Assembly: GCA_947627215.1 (NCBI GenBank)
Contig: CANQVD010000016.1
Location: 1 to 64,000 of the forward strand
Source of the DNA: an uncultured Eisenbergiella sp.
GTDB taxonomy: Bacteria; Bacillota; Clostridia; Lachnospirales; Lachnospiraceae
Reading direction: 5' to 3'
Length of the DNA: 64,000 bases
Below the pieces are notes generated by a model, which made no database searches, was not told the origin of the DNA, and saw nothing but the letters and a program-made list of their open reading frames with translations. How positions within the stretch are numbered: the first letter of the stretch is position 1; every line of letters begins with the position of its first letter. This document shows positions 28,547-37,917 of the stretch, one piece after another. Position numbers and translations under genes: made by a program.

Positions 28547-29631
28547 TCCTTTGCCCTCCTTTCCATCAGAGAGAGAAATTCGCGGAACAGAAATTCCGAA
28601 TCGTGGGGACCGCCGCAGGCTTCCGGGTGGAACTGGACGGAAAAGCCGGGGAACGAGGTATAGCGGATCCCCTCGCAGGTCCCGTCGTTCAAGTTGATGA
28701 AGCTTAAAACCGCGTCCGGCGGGAGAGAGTCGTTCGTCACCGCGTAGCCGTGGTTCTGGCTGGTGATATAGGTGCGGCCGCTGCGCACATCCCTGACGGG
28801 CTGGTTGGCGCCCCGGTGTCCGTATTTGAGCTTGTGCGTGTCCGCGCCGTTGGCCAGAGCCAGAAGCTGATGGCCCAGGCAGATGCCGAAGATCGGGATG
28901 CCGGTTTTGCAGAGTTTGGAAAGCTCCTTTATAATAGGTAGATTGTCCTTCGGATTGCCGGGACCGTTGGAGAGCATGACGCCGTCGGGAGAGAGGGCGA
29001 GGAGCTCTTCGCAGGTGGTGCCGGCGGGGACGACGGTCAGCCTGCAGTTTAAGGCGTGAAGCTTTCTGGCGATGTTGCGTTTGGCGCCGAAATCCCAGAG
29101 CACCACATGACGGCGGGGGAGGCCGGCGGGAATCTCGAAGGGCATTTTGCAGGTCACATGTCCTACCGCGTCCTGAATGCGCCAGCTTTTTATCGCGGGA
29201 AGCGCGTCTTCGGACGGCTCCGACGCGGTGAGCCGGCCGTTCATCACGCCCCGCTCCCGGATCTTTCGGGTCAGGAACCGGGTATCCACATCGTAAATGC
29301 CCGGAACATTCTGGGATTTTAAAAAAGCGTCCAGATCCAACTGACTTCGGAAATTGGAAGGCCTGTGACACCACTCTCTGGTGATGTATGCGCTCATGTG
29401 AATGCCTTCGCTTTCAAAATCGGTTGAATTGACGCCGTAGTTCCCGATCAGGGGAAAAGTCTGTACGACCATCTGCCCGTAATAGCTCGGGTCAGTGAGC
29501 GTTTCCACATATCCGGTCATTGCCGTGGTGAAAACGACTTCCGCGGTGACGTCCTCTTTGAGAGGGGCCCCGAAGGCTTTCCCGGCAAGACAGGTCCCGT
29601 CTTCCAACTGTAAAAATACAGTCTGTTCCAT
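28537..29631 (-). CDS. carA: Carbamoyl-phosphate synthase small subunit
   Basis: FTTAMTGYVETLTDPSYYGQMV; IFGICLGHQLLALANGADTHKLKYGHRGANQPV. Confidence 0.97.
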   Translation of the reverse strand: MEQTVFLQLEDGTCLAGKAFGAPLKEDVTAEVVFTTAMTGYVETLTDPSYYGQMVVQTFPLIGNYGVNSTDFESEGIHMSAYITREWCHRPSNFRSQLDLDAFLKSQNVPGIYDVDTRFLTRKIRERGVMNGRLTASEPSEDALPAIKSWRIQDAVGHVTCKMPFEIPAGLPRRHVVLWDFGAKRNIARKLHALNCRLTVVPAGTTCEELLALSPDGVMLSNGPGNPKDNLPIIKELSKLCKTGIPIFGICLGHQLLALANGADTHKLKYGHRGANQPVRDVRSGRTYITSQNHGYAVTNDSLPPDAVLSFINLNDGTCEGIRYTSFPGFSVQFHPEACGGPHDSEFLFREFLSLMERRAKECR

Positions 29632-29699
29632 AAATGCACCTCGTCCTTTGCTGCGGTCTGTGTCTGTAAAAAACGCAGGATCCGGGAGGATTCCCGCGC

Positions 29700-29806
29700 A
29701 GGAAAAAGGCGCCCATGAATGAAACACTTCGTCCTGATCGGTGTGTCATTCATGGACGCCCTTGTCCATCTATGGCATTATAGCATTAAGAATCCGGACG
29801 GTCAAG
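29700..29806 (-). promoter_or_regulatory. carAB promoter followed immediately by a terminator/attenuator hairpin
   Basis: Minus strand TTGACC-17-TATAAT then GGCGTCCATGAATGACACAC...GTGTTTCATTCATGGGCGCC-TTTTTCC. Confidence 0.7.
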
Positions 29807-30024
29807 GGTGGAAAAATATTTTTTCGCACGCCCAAATGGCAAAAATGCAAATGCCCCGGAAGAGACTTCTCAGGGAGCCGTCCCGGAAGGAGCCATTCTT
29901 CGCGCCCCAAAGATGCATGCCCTGAAATCGGTTTAGGGCTTTTTGCATAAAGAAATGCCCGTTTTTATGGGAATCCGTCGCATTGACAGACCGTTCCTTT
30001 TTGATTATGATAGGGATTAGAAAG

Positions 30025-30036
30025 GAAACCGGTTTC
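30025..30036. promoter_or_regulatory. LacI-type operator (autoregulatory)
   Basis: Perfect palindrome gaaaccggtttc just upstream of lacI-family gene. Confidence 0.65.
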
Positions 30037-30061
30037 AGATCCGGAGAAGGGAAGGATCGCC

Positions 30062-31114
30062 ATGGCGGAGCAGAACAACGGTGAAAACAAGGTGATCACG
30101 ATCTATGATATCGCTAAGGAAGCGGGCGTTTCCCCGGCCACCGTATCCCGGGTGCTGACCAACAACGCGAAGGTGCGCCAGGAGAAGCGGGACAAGGTGC
30201 TTTATCTGGTGCGCAAATACAATTTCAGGCCCAACGCGCTGGCCAGGAGCCTTTCGGATACCCGCAGCAAGGTCATCGGAATCCTGGTGGCGGATATCCG
30301 CAACCCCTATTATGCGGAGCTGTTCGCCTCCTGTGAGCGCGCGGCGCACAATGCGGGCTATACGGTGCTTCTGACCAATTCCTCCGGCGATCCGCAGCGG
30401 GAGGGCGAGCTGATCGAGCTGCTGCAGGAACAGCGCGTAGACGCTTTCATCCAGATGGGCGGCAGCGTGGATGCGCTTTTTTCCGAAGAACAATATGAGG
30501 AGCGCCTGAATCGGGACATGGCGCATATCCCGGTGGTGGTGACCGGGAAGGTGGAGGGCATGGACTGCCACATGGTGCGGATCGACAGCGCACAGGCCAT
30601 GAAGCTTTTGATGGAGCATCTGACCGGGCTGGGGCATAAGCGGATCGCGCTGATCGGCGGGCGGATGGATGTGCTGGGCACGCATGAGAAGTTTCTCCAG
30701 TATCAGCAGTGCCTGGCGGAGCATCGGCTCGTGTTCGACCCGACGCTGGTGGCAGAGGGCGGCAGTTATGATATGGAAAGCGGCTATGAGCTCATGAACC
30801 GGATGTTTGACAACGGCGCGGAGCCCACCGCCGTGATCGCGGTGAACGATTTCTCCGCCGCGGGCATCGTCCGCAGCATCGTGGAGCACGGGAAGCGCAT
30901 TCCGGAGGACATTTCCGTGGTGGGATACGACAATACCTACATCGCCCGGATGATGATCCCGCCGCTCACCAGCATCGATTACAACTACGAGGAGTACGGG
31001 AACCGTCTGGTTCAGACCGCGATCTGTGCCATCGAGGGGAAGGAAACGGACCGTCTGCAGACCGTGACTCCGCGGCTGGTGGTGCGCGGAAGCAGCGGAA
31101 AAGCGCCGGAATGA
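30062..31114 (+). CDS. LacI family transcriptional regulator
   Basis: TIYDIAKEAGVSPATVSRVLTNNAKVRQEKRDKV. Confidence 0.96.
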   Translation: MAEQNNGENKVITIYDIAKEAGVSPATVSRVLTNNAKVRQEKRDKVLYLVRKYNFRPNALARSLSDTRSKVIGILVADIRNPYYAELFASCERAAHNAGYTVLLTNSSGDPQREGELIELLQEQRVDAFIQMGGSVDALFSEEQYEERLNRDMAHIPVVVTGKVEGMDCHMVRIDSAQAMKLLMEHLTGLGHKRIALIGGRMDVLGTHEKFLQYQQCLAEHRLVFDPTLVAEGGSYDMESGYELMNRMFDNGAEPTAVIAVNDFSAAGIVRSIVEHGKRIPEDISVVGYDNTYIARMMIPPLTSIDYNYEEYGNRLVQTAICAIEGKETDRLQTVTPRLVVRGSSGKAPE

Positions 31115-31233
31115 CCGTTCGGGTGAAAAAATAGACAAAAACCAAATACCAAAATTGTGTAAAATGTGAAAATTTTTATTTCACACCGATTCTATATTGC
31201 AAAATGAAAAACAGAGTGCTATAGTAATTTATG

Positions 31234-31247
31234 TGAAATCGGTTGCA
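31234..31247. promoter_or_regulatory. LacI-type operator upstream of ABC operon
   Basis: tgaaatcggttgca, imperfect match to the site at 30025; just after TTGCAA-17-TATAGT promoter-like sequence. Confidence 0.55.
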
Positions 31248-31288
31248 AAATATACGGACCGAAATATGAGAGAGAGTGAGGGAGTATC

Positions 31289-32221
31289 ATGAAACAGAGA
31301 AAAAGTGAATTAACCTTTTTCCAGAAAGTGGTCAGGTCCCGGACGCTTCTGCTGATGTGTCTGCCCGCGGTCATTTTCTTTTTTGCGTTCAACTACATGC
31401 CTCTGCCGGGCATCTGGGTGGCGTTCGTCAAGTACAATTACCGGAACGGCATTTTCGGAAGCCAGTTCATCGGCCTGGATAACTTCAAGTTCCTGATGAC
31501 CTCCGGCAAGCTGCTGGAGCTGACCCGGAACACGGTGCTGTACAATCTGGTCTTCATCGTTCTGGGCAATTTCCTGGCGGTGTTCGTGGCGATCCTGCTG
31601 AACGAGATGCAGAGCAAATATTTCAAGAAGGTTTCCCAGACCATCATGTTCCTTCCTTATTTCATCTCTCAGGTTCTGGTCGGTATCCTGGTATTCAACC
31701 TTCTGAATTACGATACCGGTTTCGTGAACGGCATCCTGACGAGCCTCGGCTTTGAACGGTGGCAGCCTTACGCGGAAGCGGGCGTGTGGCCCGTCATCCT
31801 GGTCATCGTCTATCTGTGGCAGCAGACCGGTTACAATTCCGTGGTTTACTTCGCGGCCATCATGGGCATCGACGGCGAGATCATTGAGGCGGCCAAGGTG
31901 GACGGCGCCAACGGCTTCCAGAAGATCCGCTATATCATCCTGCCTTCCCTGAAGGGGACCATCGTCATCCTGCTGCTGTTCGCGCTGGGCGGCATCGTGA
32001 AGGGCAACTTCGGTCTGTTCTACAACGTGGTCGGTTCCAACCCGATGCTGTATCCCACGACAGATATCATCGAGACATATGTATACCGTTCTACCATGGT
32101 TGACTTCAACTTCTCGCGGGCTTCCGCGGTGGGTCTGTATCAGTCGGTCATCGGCTTTGTGATCGTTATGACAGTCAACTATATTGTGAAAAAGATCGAA
32201 CCGGATTATTCCCTGTTCTGA
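31289..32221 (+). CDS. Sugar ABC transporter permease (LplB-type)
   Basis: Multi-TM; EAAKVDGANGFQKIRYIILPSLKGT EAA loop. Confidence 0.92.
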   Translation: MKQRKSELTFFQKVVRSRTLLLMCLPAVIFFFAFNYMPLPGIWVAFVKYNYRNGIFGSQFIGLDNFKFLMTSGKLLELTRNTVLYNLVFIVLGNFLAVFVAILLNEMQSKYFKKVSQTIMFLPYFISQVLVGILVFNLLNYDTGFVNGILTSLGFERWQPYAEAGVWPVILVIVYLWQQTGYNSVVYFAAIMGIDGEIIEAAKVDGANGFQKIRYIILPSLKGTIVILLLFALGGIVKGNFGLFYNVVGSNPMLYPTTDIIETYVYRSTMVDFNFSRASAVGLYQSVIGFVIVMTVNYIVKKIEPDYSLF

Positions 32222-32240
32222 TCGGAAGCGGAGGTGAATC

Positions 32241-33164
32241 ATGGCAAAACAGAATTTAGACCTTATGGAATCCGGCGCCAAGGTAAAGCTCGGCACATCG
32301 GATAAGATCATACGCGGTTTCGGATATGTGTTCATCACTTTATACGCGGTCTGCTGTATCGTCCCGTTCCTCATCATCGTCAGCTCCTCCTTCACGTCGG
32401 AGACGGTGATCCGGGCGGAGGGCGTGCAGTTCATCCCGAAGGAATTCACGCTGGAGGCCTACAACATGGTCGTGCGCGGCGGCGCCATCTGGAAATCCTA
32501 TGCGCTGACCATCGGCATGACGGCCGTGGGCACGTTCCTGGGGCTGGCGATCATTTCCATGACGGGCTACGCCCTGCAGAGAAAGGATTTCCCGTTCCGC
32601 AACGTGATCTCCTTCTACATATACTTCACCAGCCTGTTTTCCGCGGGCCTGGCTCCTTACTATCTGCTGATGACCCAGACCTACCATCTGCAGGACAGCT
32701 ACCTGGCGGTGCTGCTTCCGCTGATGATGTCGCCCTGGCTGATCATCCTGATGAAGAACTTCGTGAAGGCGATCCCGCATGAGATCACGGAATCTGGCAA
32801 GATCGACGGCGCGGGAGACATGAAGATCTTCACGGCGTTGATCCTCCCCATGCTGAAGCCCGCTCTGGCCACCATCGGCCTGTTCCTGGCGCTGGGCTAC
32901 TGGAACGAGTGGTATCAGTCCTCCCTGTTCTTAAGCTCCAAGGTGGAGATCAAGCCCCTGCAGTACACCCTGTATGAGATCGTCAACAAGATCGACGCGC
33001 TGCGCAATTCCGTGGCCGGTCAGTACGTCACCCTGACGGATATCCCGCAGGAGAGCGTGAAGATGGCCAACGCGGTGCTGGCCACCGGCCCCATCGTCCT
33101 GCTGTATCCTTTCGTGCAGCGGTACTTCATCAGCGGCATCACCGTCGGCGCGGTCAAGGGCTGA
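32241..33164 (+). CDS. Carbohydrate ABC transporter permease (YtcP-type)
   Basis: ESGKIDGAGDMKIFTALILPMLKPALATI EAA loop. Confidence 0.92.
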   Translation: MAKQNLDLMESGAKVKLGTSDKIIRGFGYVFITLYAVCCIVPFLIIVSSSFTSETVIRAEGVQFIPKEFTLEAYNMVVRGGAIWKSYALTIGMTAVGTFLGLAIISMTGYALQRKDFPFRNVISFYIYFTSLFSAGLAPYYLLMTQTYHLQDSYLAVLLPLMMSPWLIILMKNFVKAIPHEITESGKIDGAGDMKIFTALILPMLKPALATIGLFLALGYWNEWYQSSLFLSSKVEIKPLQYTLYEIVNKIDALRNSVAGQYVTLTDIPQESVKMANAVLATGPIVLLYPFVQRYFISGITVGAVKG

Positions 33165-33245
33165 GCCGAAGTGATAAGGGTTATTATCCTGCCGGAATCG
33201 GAACCGGCGGGATCATAATAAAAAAAATTTAAACGGAGGTAAAAA

Positions 33246-34958
33246 ATGAAGAAAAAGTTATTGGCAGTATTACTGGCAACAACCATGGTCATGGGCCTGG
33301 CGGCCTGTGGCTCCGGCAATTCCGGCAGCTCCGAGAGCTCCGGTTCTGCCAGCACGCCGGCTGCGGAAGAGTCTCAGGCTCCGGCGGATGAAGAAGCCGC
33401 TCCTGCGGAGGAAGCGGCCGGAGGCGAGGAAGCTGCGGCGAGCACTTCCGACGATCCCTGGGCAGATGCCTGGGCGGATGTGGATACGTCCGAGCATGTG
33501 GTCATCAGCTACATGACCACCGGCGATGCGCCGACCCAGACCAAAGAGAGATATGAAGAGATGATGGCGAAGCTCAACGAGATCCTCACCGAAAGGGTGA
33601 ACGCCGAGCTGGATATCTACTTCATTCCCTGGACCGATTATCTTTCCAACTACAACCTGACCCTGGCCCGTATGGACGGCACCGTGGATCTGGTCGGCAC
33701 CGCTTCCGACTGGCTGGATGCGTGGCCCAATGCCAAGAACGGCGCTTTCCTGGAGCTGTCCGAGGAAATGCTGCAGAAGTACGCGCCCAAGACCTGGGCG
33801 AGCGTTCCCGCTGAGAACTGGGAGCTGTGCAAATACAACGGCGACATCTATCTGATGCCCGAAGACAACTATGCGCAGTGGACCAACCACGGCTTTGCCT
33901 ATCGTCTTGACTGGGCGAAGGAAGCTGGCCTGGAAGACGGCGTACATAGCTGGGAAGACATGACCACCTATTTCCACTATATAAGGGAAGCCTATCCCGA
34001 CATCATCCCCTGGGATTCTGACGGCACGCAGTACGGCCAGATGTCCGGCGGCTGGATCTCCTCTCATTCCGATTACGTTTCCATCGACGGCATCAACTCC
34101 GGCGCGATGTGGGGCGGCAAGAGAAGCGATCTGTACACCGTGTATTCTCCTTACATGACCGATACCGATTCCCTGATCGAGTATGCAAAGATGATGAAGG
34201 AATGGGACGAGATGGGCGTATGGCGCACCGACGTTCTGAACAACACCTCTTCCACCAACCGTGACGACTTCAGAGTCGGCAAGGTTGCTGCCGAGCAGCA
34301 TCACACCCAGACCTGGACCGGCCTGGTGAGCCACACCGAAAACAACACCATCTACCAGACCGATGAAGACGCGGATGTGGGCTTCTTCTACTTCGGCGAA
34401 GAGTCCGGCAACGTGACCGCGCTGAACATCACCCACGGCGCCATGGCCGTTTCCGCCGGCAGCGCGAACCCTGAGAGAGCGCTGATGGTCTATGACCTGA
34501 TCCGCAACGATCCCGATATCTACATGCTGTTCAACTACGGCATTCAGGGTATTTCCTGGGATCTGGACGAGAACGGCATGAAGATCACGCCCGAAGGCTA
34601 CAACCCTGATACCGACAACATCGCCGGCACCGTGAACTTCTGGTGGGGCCGCAACGACGATCTGGAGATCAAGGATGCTACGATGAACTGGGACCGCATC
34701 GACGAGCTGTATGCCGAGTATGACAAGATCAAGATCCCGTATCCTTACGGGCAGTTCATCCCGGATGTGACCAGCATTGACGCTTACATCTCCAACATCA
34801 ACGAGGTTTTCGAGAACTACATGAAGCAGATCTCCTTCGGTAAGTACAAAGGGACCGCGGAAGAGATCGTTGCCGAGTTCCAGAGCGCTCTGGAAGCCGC
34901 CGGCATCAACGAGGTGACCGCGGAGCTGCAGAGACAGTTCGACGAGCTGTACAAATAA
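33246..34958 (+). CDS. Extracellular solute-binding lipoprotein
   Basis: Lipobox MGLAACGSG; follows two permeases. Confidence 0.92.
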   Translation: MKKKLLAVLLATTMVMGLAACGSGNSGSSESSGSASTPAAEESQAPADEEAAPAEEAAGGEEAAASTSDDPWADAWADVDTSEHVVISYMTTGDAPTQTKERYEEMMAKLNEILTERVNAELDIYFIPWTDYLSNYNLTLARMDGTVDLVGTASDWLDAWPNAKNGAFLELSEEMLQKYAPKTWASVPAENWELCKYNGDIYLMPEDNYAQWTNHGFAYRLDWAKEAGLEDGVHSWEDMTTYFHYIREAYPDIIPWDSDGTQYGQMSGGWISSHSDYVSIDGINSGAMWGGKRSDLYTVYSPYMTDTDSLIEYAKMMKEWDEMGVWRTDVLNNTSSTNRDDFRVGKVAAEQHHTQTWTGLVSHTENNTIYQTDEDADVGFFYFGEESGNVTALNITHGAMAVSAGSANPERALMVYDLIRNDPDIYMLFNYGIQGISWDLDENGMKITPEGYNPDTDNIAGTVNFWWGRNDDLEIKDATMNWDRIDELYAEYDKIKIPYPYGQFIPDVTSIDAYISNINEVFENYMKQISFGKYKGTAEEIVAEFQSALEAAGINEVTAELQRQFDELYK

Positions 34959-35174
34959 TCATTGAAAAGCGCAGTCTGCGTTTGGAAATGACCGGGAACG
35001 GCGGGAAACACGCTTTGCGGTTTCCTGCCGACCCGAATGAAAATGGGGCGGGGACGCAGGTTCCCGCTCCTTTTGACTCACTTTGCGGGAGAGGTCACAA
35101 ACCATGTTATCCCGGTTCGGACGAAGGGATGGGCGGCCTGGGATCCTCTTCGGGTATGCCTGAGGAATTGCCGG

Positions 35175-36107
35175 ATGTATTACGAGATCAATGGGAATGT
35201 CCTGCCGCAGGTGCGGCTGGTGGATCGGGCGGTCCTGGAACCGCCCTACGTGCACAGAAGGAGAAAGCCGGACGAATTCATTCTGTATGTGATGCGCGCG
35301 GGCACGCTTTACCTGCGGGAAAACGGCAGAAAATATGAGCTGAACGCGGGAGATACGATCCTGCTGGATCCGGAATATGTCCATGAGGGCACCCAAGCCT
35401 CGGACTGCGAGTATTATTACGTCCATTTCAGGCATCCGCAGATCCGGCGCAGGAGAGAGGACGCGGCCTTCTGGGAGCGGTGCCTCAAATACCGGAGCGC
35501 CAGCCTGCAGGAGGACAACGGCTCCTGGCGGCAGTATCAGGATTCCTGGCTTCGGTTTCCGAAGACGGCCAGCCTTCAGAACGGCAAGCGGTATCTGAAG
35601 GTGGCGAACCTTCTGGAAGGGGCCATGGAACACAACTGCAACCAGATGGAAAATTATAAGGTGTCCTGCGCCTGCCGGATCATGGAGGCGCTGGTGGAGA
35701 TCGAACGGGAATCCGTGTCCCGCAACACGATGCCGCAGGCGATGGGCGTTCCGGATTCCTATAAGAAGGTGCATGAGCTGCTGAATTATCTGAACGCGCA
35801 CTACCGGGAACCCATCAGCAGCAGCACGATCGAGGAGCGGTTTTCCTGCAACTTCGATTACCTGAACCGGATCTTTAAAAAAGTGGCGGGCAAGACGATC
35901 TTCGTCTGCCTGGGCGATATCCGCATCCAGCACGCCAGAGAGCTTCTGGGCACCACGTCGATGAAGATCTCCGCCGTAGGATATCGGGTGGGCTTTGAGG
36001 ACGAGAGCTATTTCAGCAAGGTTTTCAAGAAGCATACGGGCATGTCGCCCATCCAGTACGAGAAGCTCATCCTGCAGGGGGACTCCAATCAGAGAAAGCC
36101 GGGCTGA
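35175..36107 (+). CDS. AraC family transcriptional regulator
   Basis: Cupin N-terminus; DIRIQHARELLGTTSMKISAVGYRVGFEDESYFSKVFKKHTGMSPIQYEK. Confidence 0.92.
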   Translation: MYYEINGNVLPQVRLVDRAVLEPPYVHRRRKPDEFILYVMRAGTLYLRENGRKYELNAGDTILLDPEYVHEGTQASDCEYYYVHFRHPQIRRRREDAAFWERCLKYRSASLQEDNGSWRQYQDSWLRFPKTASLQNGKRYLKVANLLEGAMEHNCNQMENYKVSCACRIMEALVEIERESVSRNTMPQAMGVPDSYKKVHELLNYLNAHYREPISSSTIEERFSCNFDYLNRIFKKVAGKTIFVCLGDIRIQHARELLGTTSMKISAVGYRVGFEDESYFSKVFKKHTGMSPIQYEKLILQGDSNQRKPG

Positions 36108-36113
36108 AGGGCC

Positions 36114-36376
36114 CAGCCGCCGCCGGACAGAACTGCCCCCGCGCACGACAGGGACCCTCGGCCGCCCGGCACCCGCCCGGCGTCTGTTCCTTTTCCGGAC
36201 ACGCTTGCGCTCGAAAAAAACGCAGCAGTGCTAAACTCAGCTTCGCCCAAAGGGCTCGCTTTGTTAAGCACCGGCGTTTTTTTAACGGTCCGGGAAAATG
36301 GAACAGACGCCGGCCGGGTGCCGGGCGGCCGAGGATCCCTGTCGTGCGCGGGGGCAGTTCTGTCCGGCGGCGGCTG
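36114..36376. repeat. Long nested palindrome, element A
   Basis: Outer arms cagccgccgccggacagaactgcccccgcgcacgacaggg... / ...ccctgtcgtgcgcgggggcagttctgtccggcggcggctg; inner core with aaaaaaacgc...gcgttttttt. Confidence 0.9.
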
Positions 36377-36386
36377 TCCGGGGCCT

Positions 36387-37811
36387 TTAAGCCTCGCTCA
36401 CTGTTTTGGTCATCCACTTGCGGGAGCGCCAGCGCAGGAAGTAGGCCGTGCCGCGGAAGAATTCGTCCATGGCGAAGGCGATCCAGCAGCCGGGCAGTCC
36501 CCAGCCCAGGCGGATCCCTAAAAACCAGGAGAAAAAGACGCTCATGATCCAGCAGGAGGTCATGGCTACGCCCATGGGATAGAGAACGTCGCCGGCGCCC
36601 TTCAGGGAATTTTCCTCGATGTGGTTGAAGCCTCTGCCGATTTCCACCAGAATATCGATCCCCATCAGCGCGCGTCCCATGGAGAGGATCTGCGGATCGT
36701 CCGTGAACAGGGAAAGCAGCGGCCCCGCGAACAGGAAGACCAGAGAGGAGAGCAGGACATTGGCGGTGATGGTGAGCTTCAGGTTCTGGAGGTTCAGCCG
36801 GTAGGCCCGTTCGTATTCCCCGGCCCCGGAGAGCCACCCGACGAAAAGAGAGGTGGACATGCCGAGGCTCAGGCCGAACACATAGACATAGAAAACAATG
36901 TTGGACACGTAGATCTTGGTGGAAATCGCCGCCGTCCCCAGAATCGCGATGACGGAGGTGGTCACCACCTGGGAGACATTATAGGATACCGTGCTGATGC
37001 CGCCGGGGACGCCGACCTTCAGGATCGTTCGGATGGTCCGAAGATCGCGCAGCCTTTTCCGGCGCAGAGAAAGTCCCAGGGAGGCCCTGTGCAGGAGGAT
37101 GACGCTCAGGATGAGTCCCAGTCCGTCGCTGACCACATAGCAGAGGGCGATGCCGGACACGCCGGAGACGGGGAGTTCGATGGGGCGGAAAATGACCAGA
37201 TAGTCAAAAAAGGCCACCAGCACGTTGCGGGTCAGGGAGACGCATACCGCCACGCGGGGTTTCCCATAGCTGCGCAGGATGCCGGAAATGCTGGAAATGA
37301 CCGCCGAGAAAAAGGAAAACCGGATCACCGTTTTGAAATAGGTGACCGCATATTCCAAGACCTGATCCTCCAGGTACATCAGGGAGAGAAGCGGTCCGGA
37401 AAAGGCCGACAGGACGGTTCCGATCAAAAGGCTTAACCCTCCGCAGAAAACGAGAGAGGAAAAGGCCGCGTTGGAGGCCGCCTCCCGTCTGCCGGCCCCC
37501 AGATTGTGATTGATCACGATGGAGGCGCCGGAGCCGATGACCGTATAGAGCGTCAGGATCATGGAAGTGACCTGGGTGGCCGCGCCGACCGCCGCCACCG
37601 CTTCATCGGAATAGTGGGAGAGCATCAGGGTGTTGATGGTACCCATGGTGTTCAGCAGGAACATTTCGATGAAAAACGGGATGAATATTTTGGGGAGCGT
37701 CATGATCCCGTTGGGCGTCTCAAAGGACGCCAGCGTCCTGTCATAGGTGAAAAAGCGCCGGATCCGGTTCGCGGCGGAACCGGGGGTGTCGGACGATGGA
37801 TTTCTTGCCAT
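36387..37811 (-). CDS. MATE family efflux transporter
   Basis: Multi-TM; FIPFFIEMFLLNTMGTINTLMLSHYSDEAVAAVGAATQV. Confidence 0.88.
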   Translation of the reverse strand: MARNPSSDTPGSAANRIRRFFTYDRTLASFETPNGIMTLPKIFIPFFIEMFLLNTMGTINTLMLSHYSDEAVAAVGAATQVTSMILTLYTVIGSGASIVINHNLGAGRREAASNAAFSSLVFCGGLSLLIGTVLSAFSGPLLSLMYLEDQVLEYAVTYFKTVIRFSFFSAVISSISGILRSYGKPRVAVCVSLTRNVLVAFFDYLVIFRPIELPVSGVSGIALCYVVSDGLGLILSVILLHRASLGLSLRRKRLRDLRTIRTILKVGVPGGISTVSYNVSQVVTTSVIAILGTAAISTKIYVSNIVFYVYVFGLSLGMSTSLFVGWLSGAGEYERAYRLNLQNLKLTITANVLLSSLVFLFAGPLLSLFTDDPQILSMGRALMGIDILVEIGRGFNHIEENSLKGAGDVLYPMGVAMTSCWIMSVFFSWFLGIRLGWGLPGCWIAFAMDEFFRGTAYFLRWRSRKWMTKTVSEA

Positions 37812-37840
37812 TTTTCTGCCTTCTTTTCAGATCAGTCAGA

Positions 37841-37879
37841 ATATGCCGTGCGCCGTACAGAATCGGCGCACGGCATATT
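37841..37879. terminator. Perfect 15-bp intergenic hairpin
   Basis: atatgccgtgcgccg-tacagaat-cggcgcacggcatat. Confidence 0.5.
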
Positions 37880-37917
37880 TTGCGCGGTGAAGCGTGCACA
37901 GTGTGAGCCGTTCAGAT

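Noticed and set aside
33270-34436. 388-aa minus-strand ORF opposite the solute-binding protein
   Set aside because: Antisense shadow of an unambiguous lipoprotein gene.
36067-36521. Small ORFs on both strands encoding GTDAGRVPGGRGSLSCAGAVLSGGG
   Set aside because: Same peptide appears twice only because both arms of palindrome A are mirrored; not coding.
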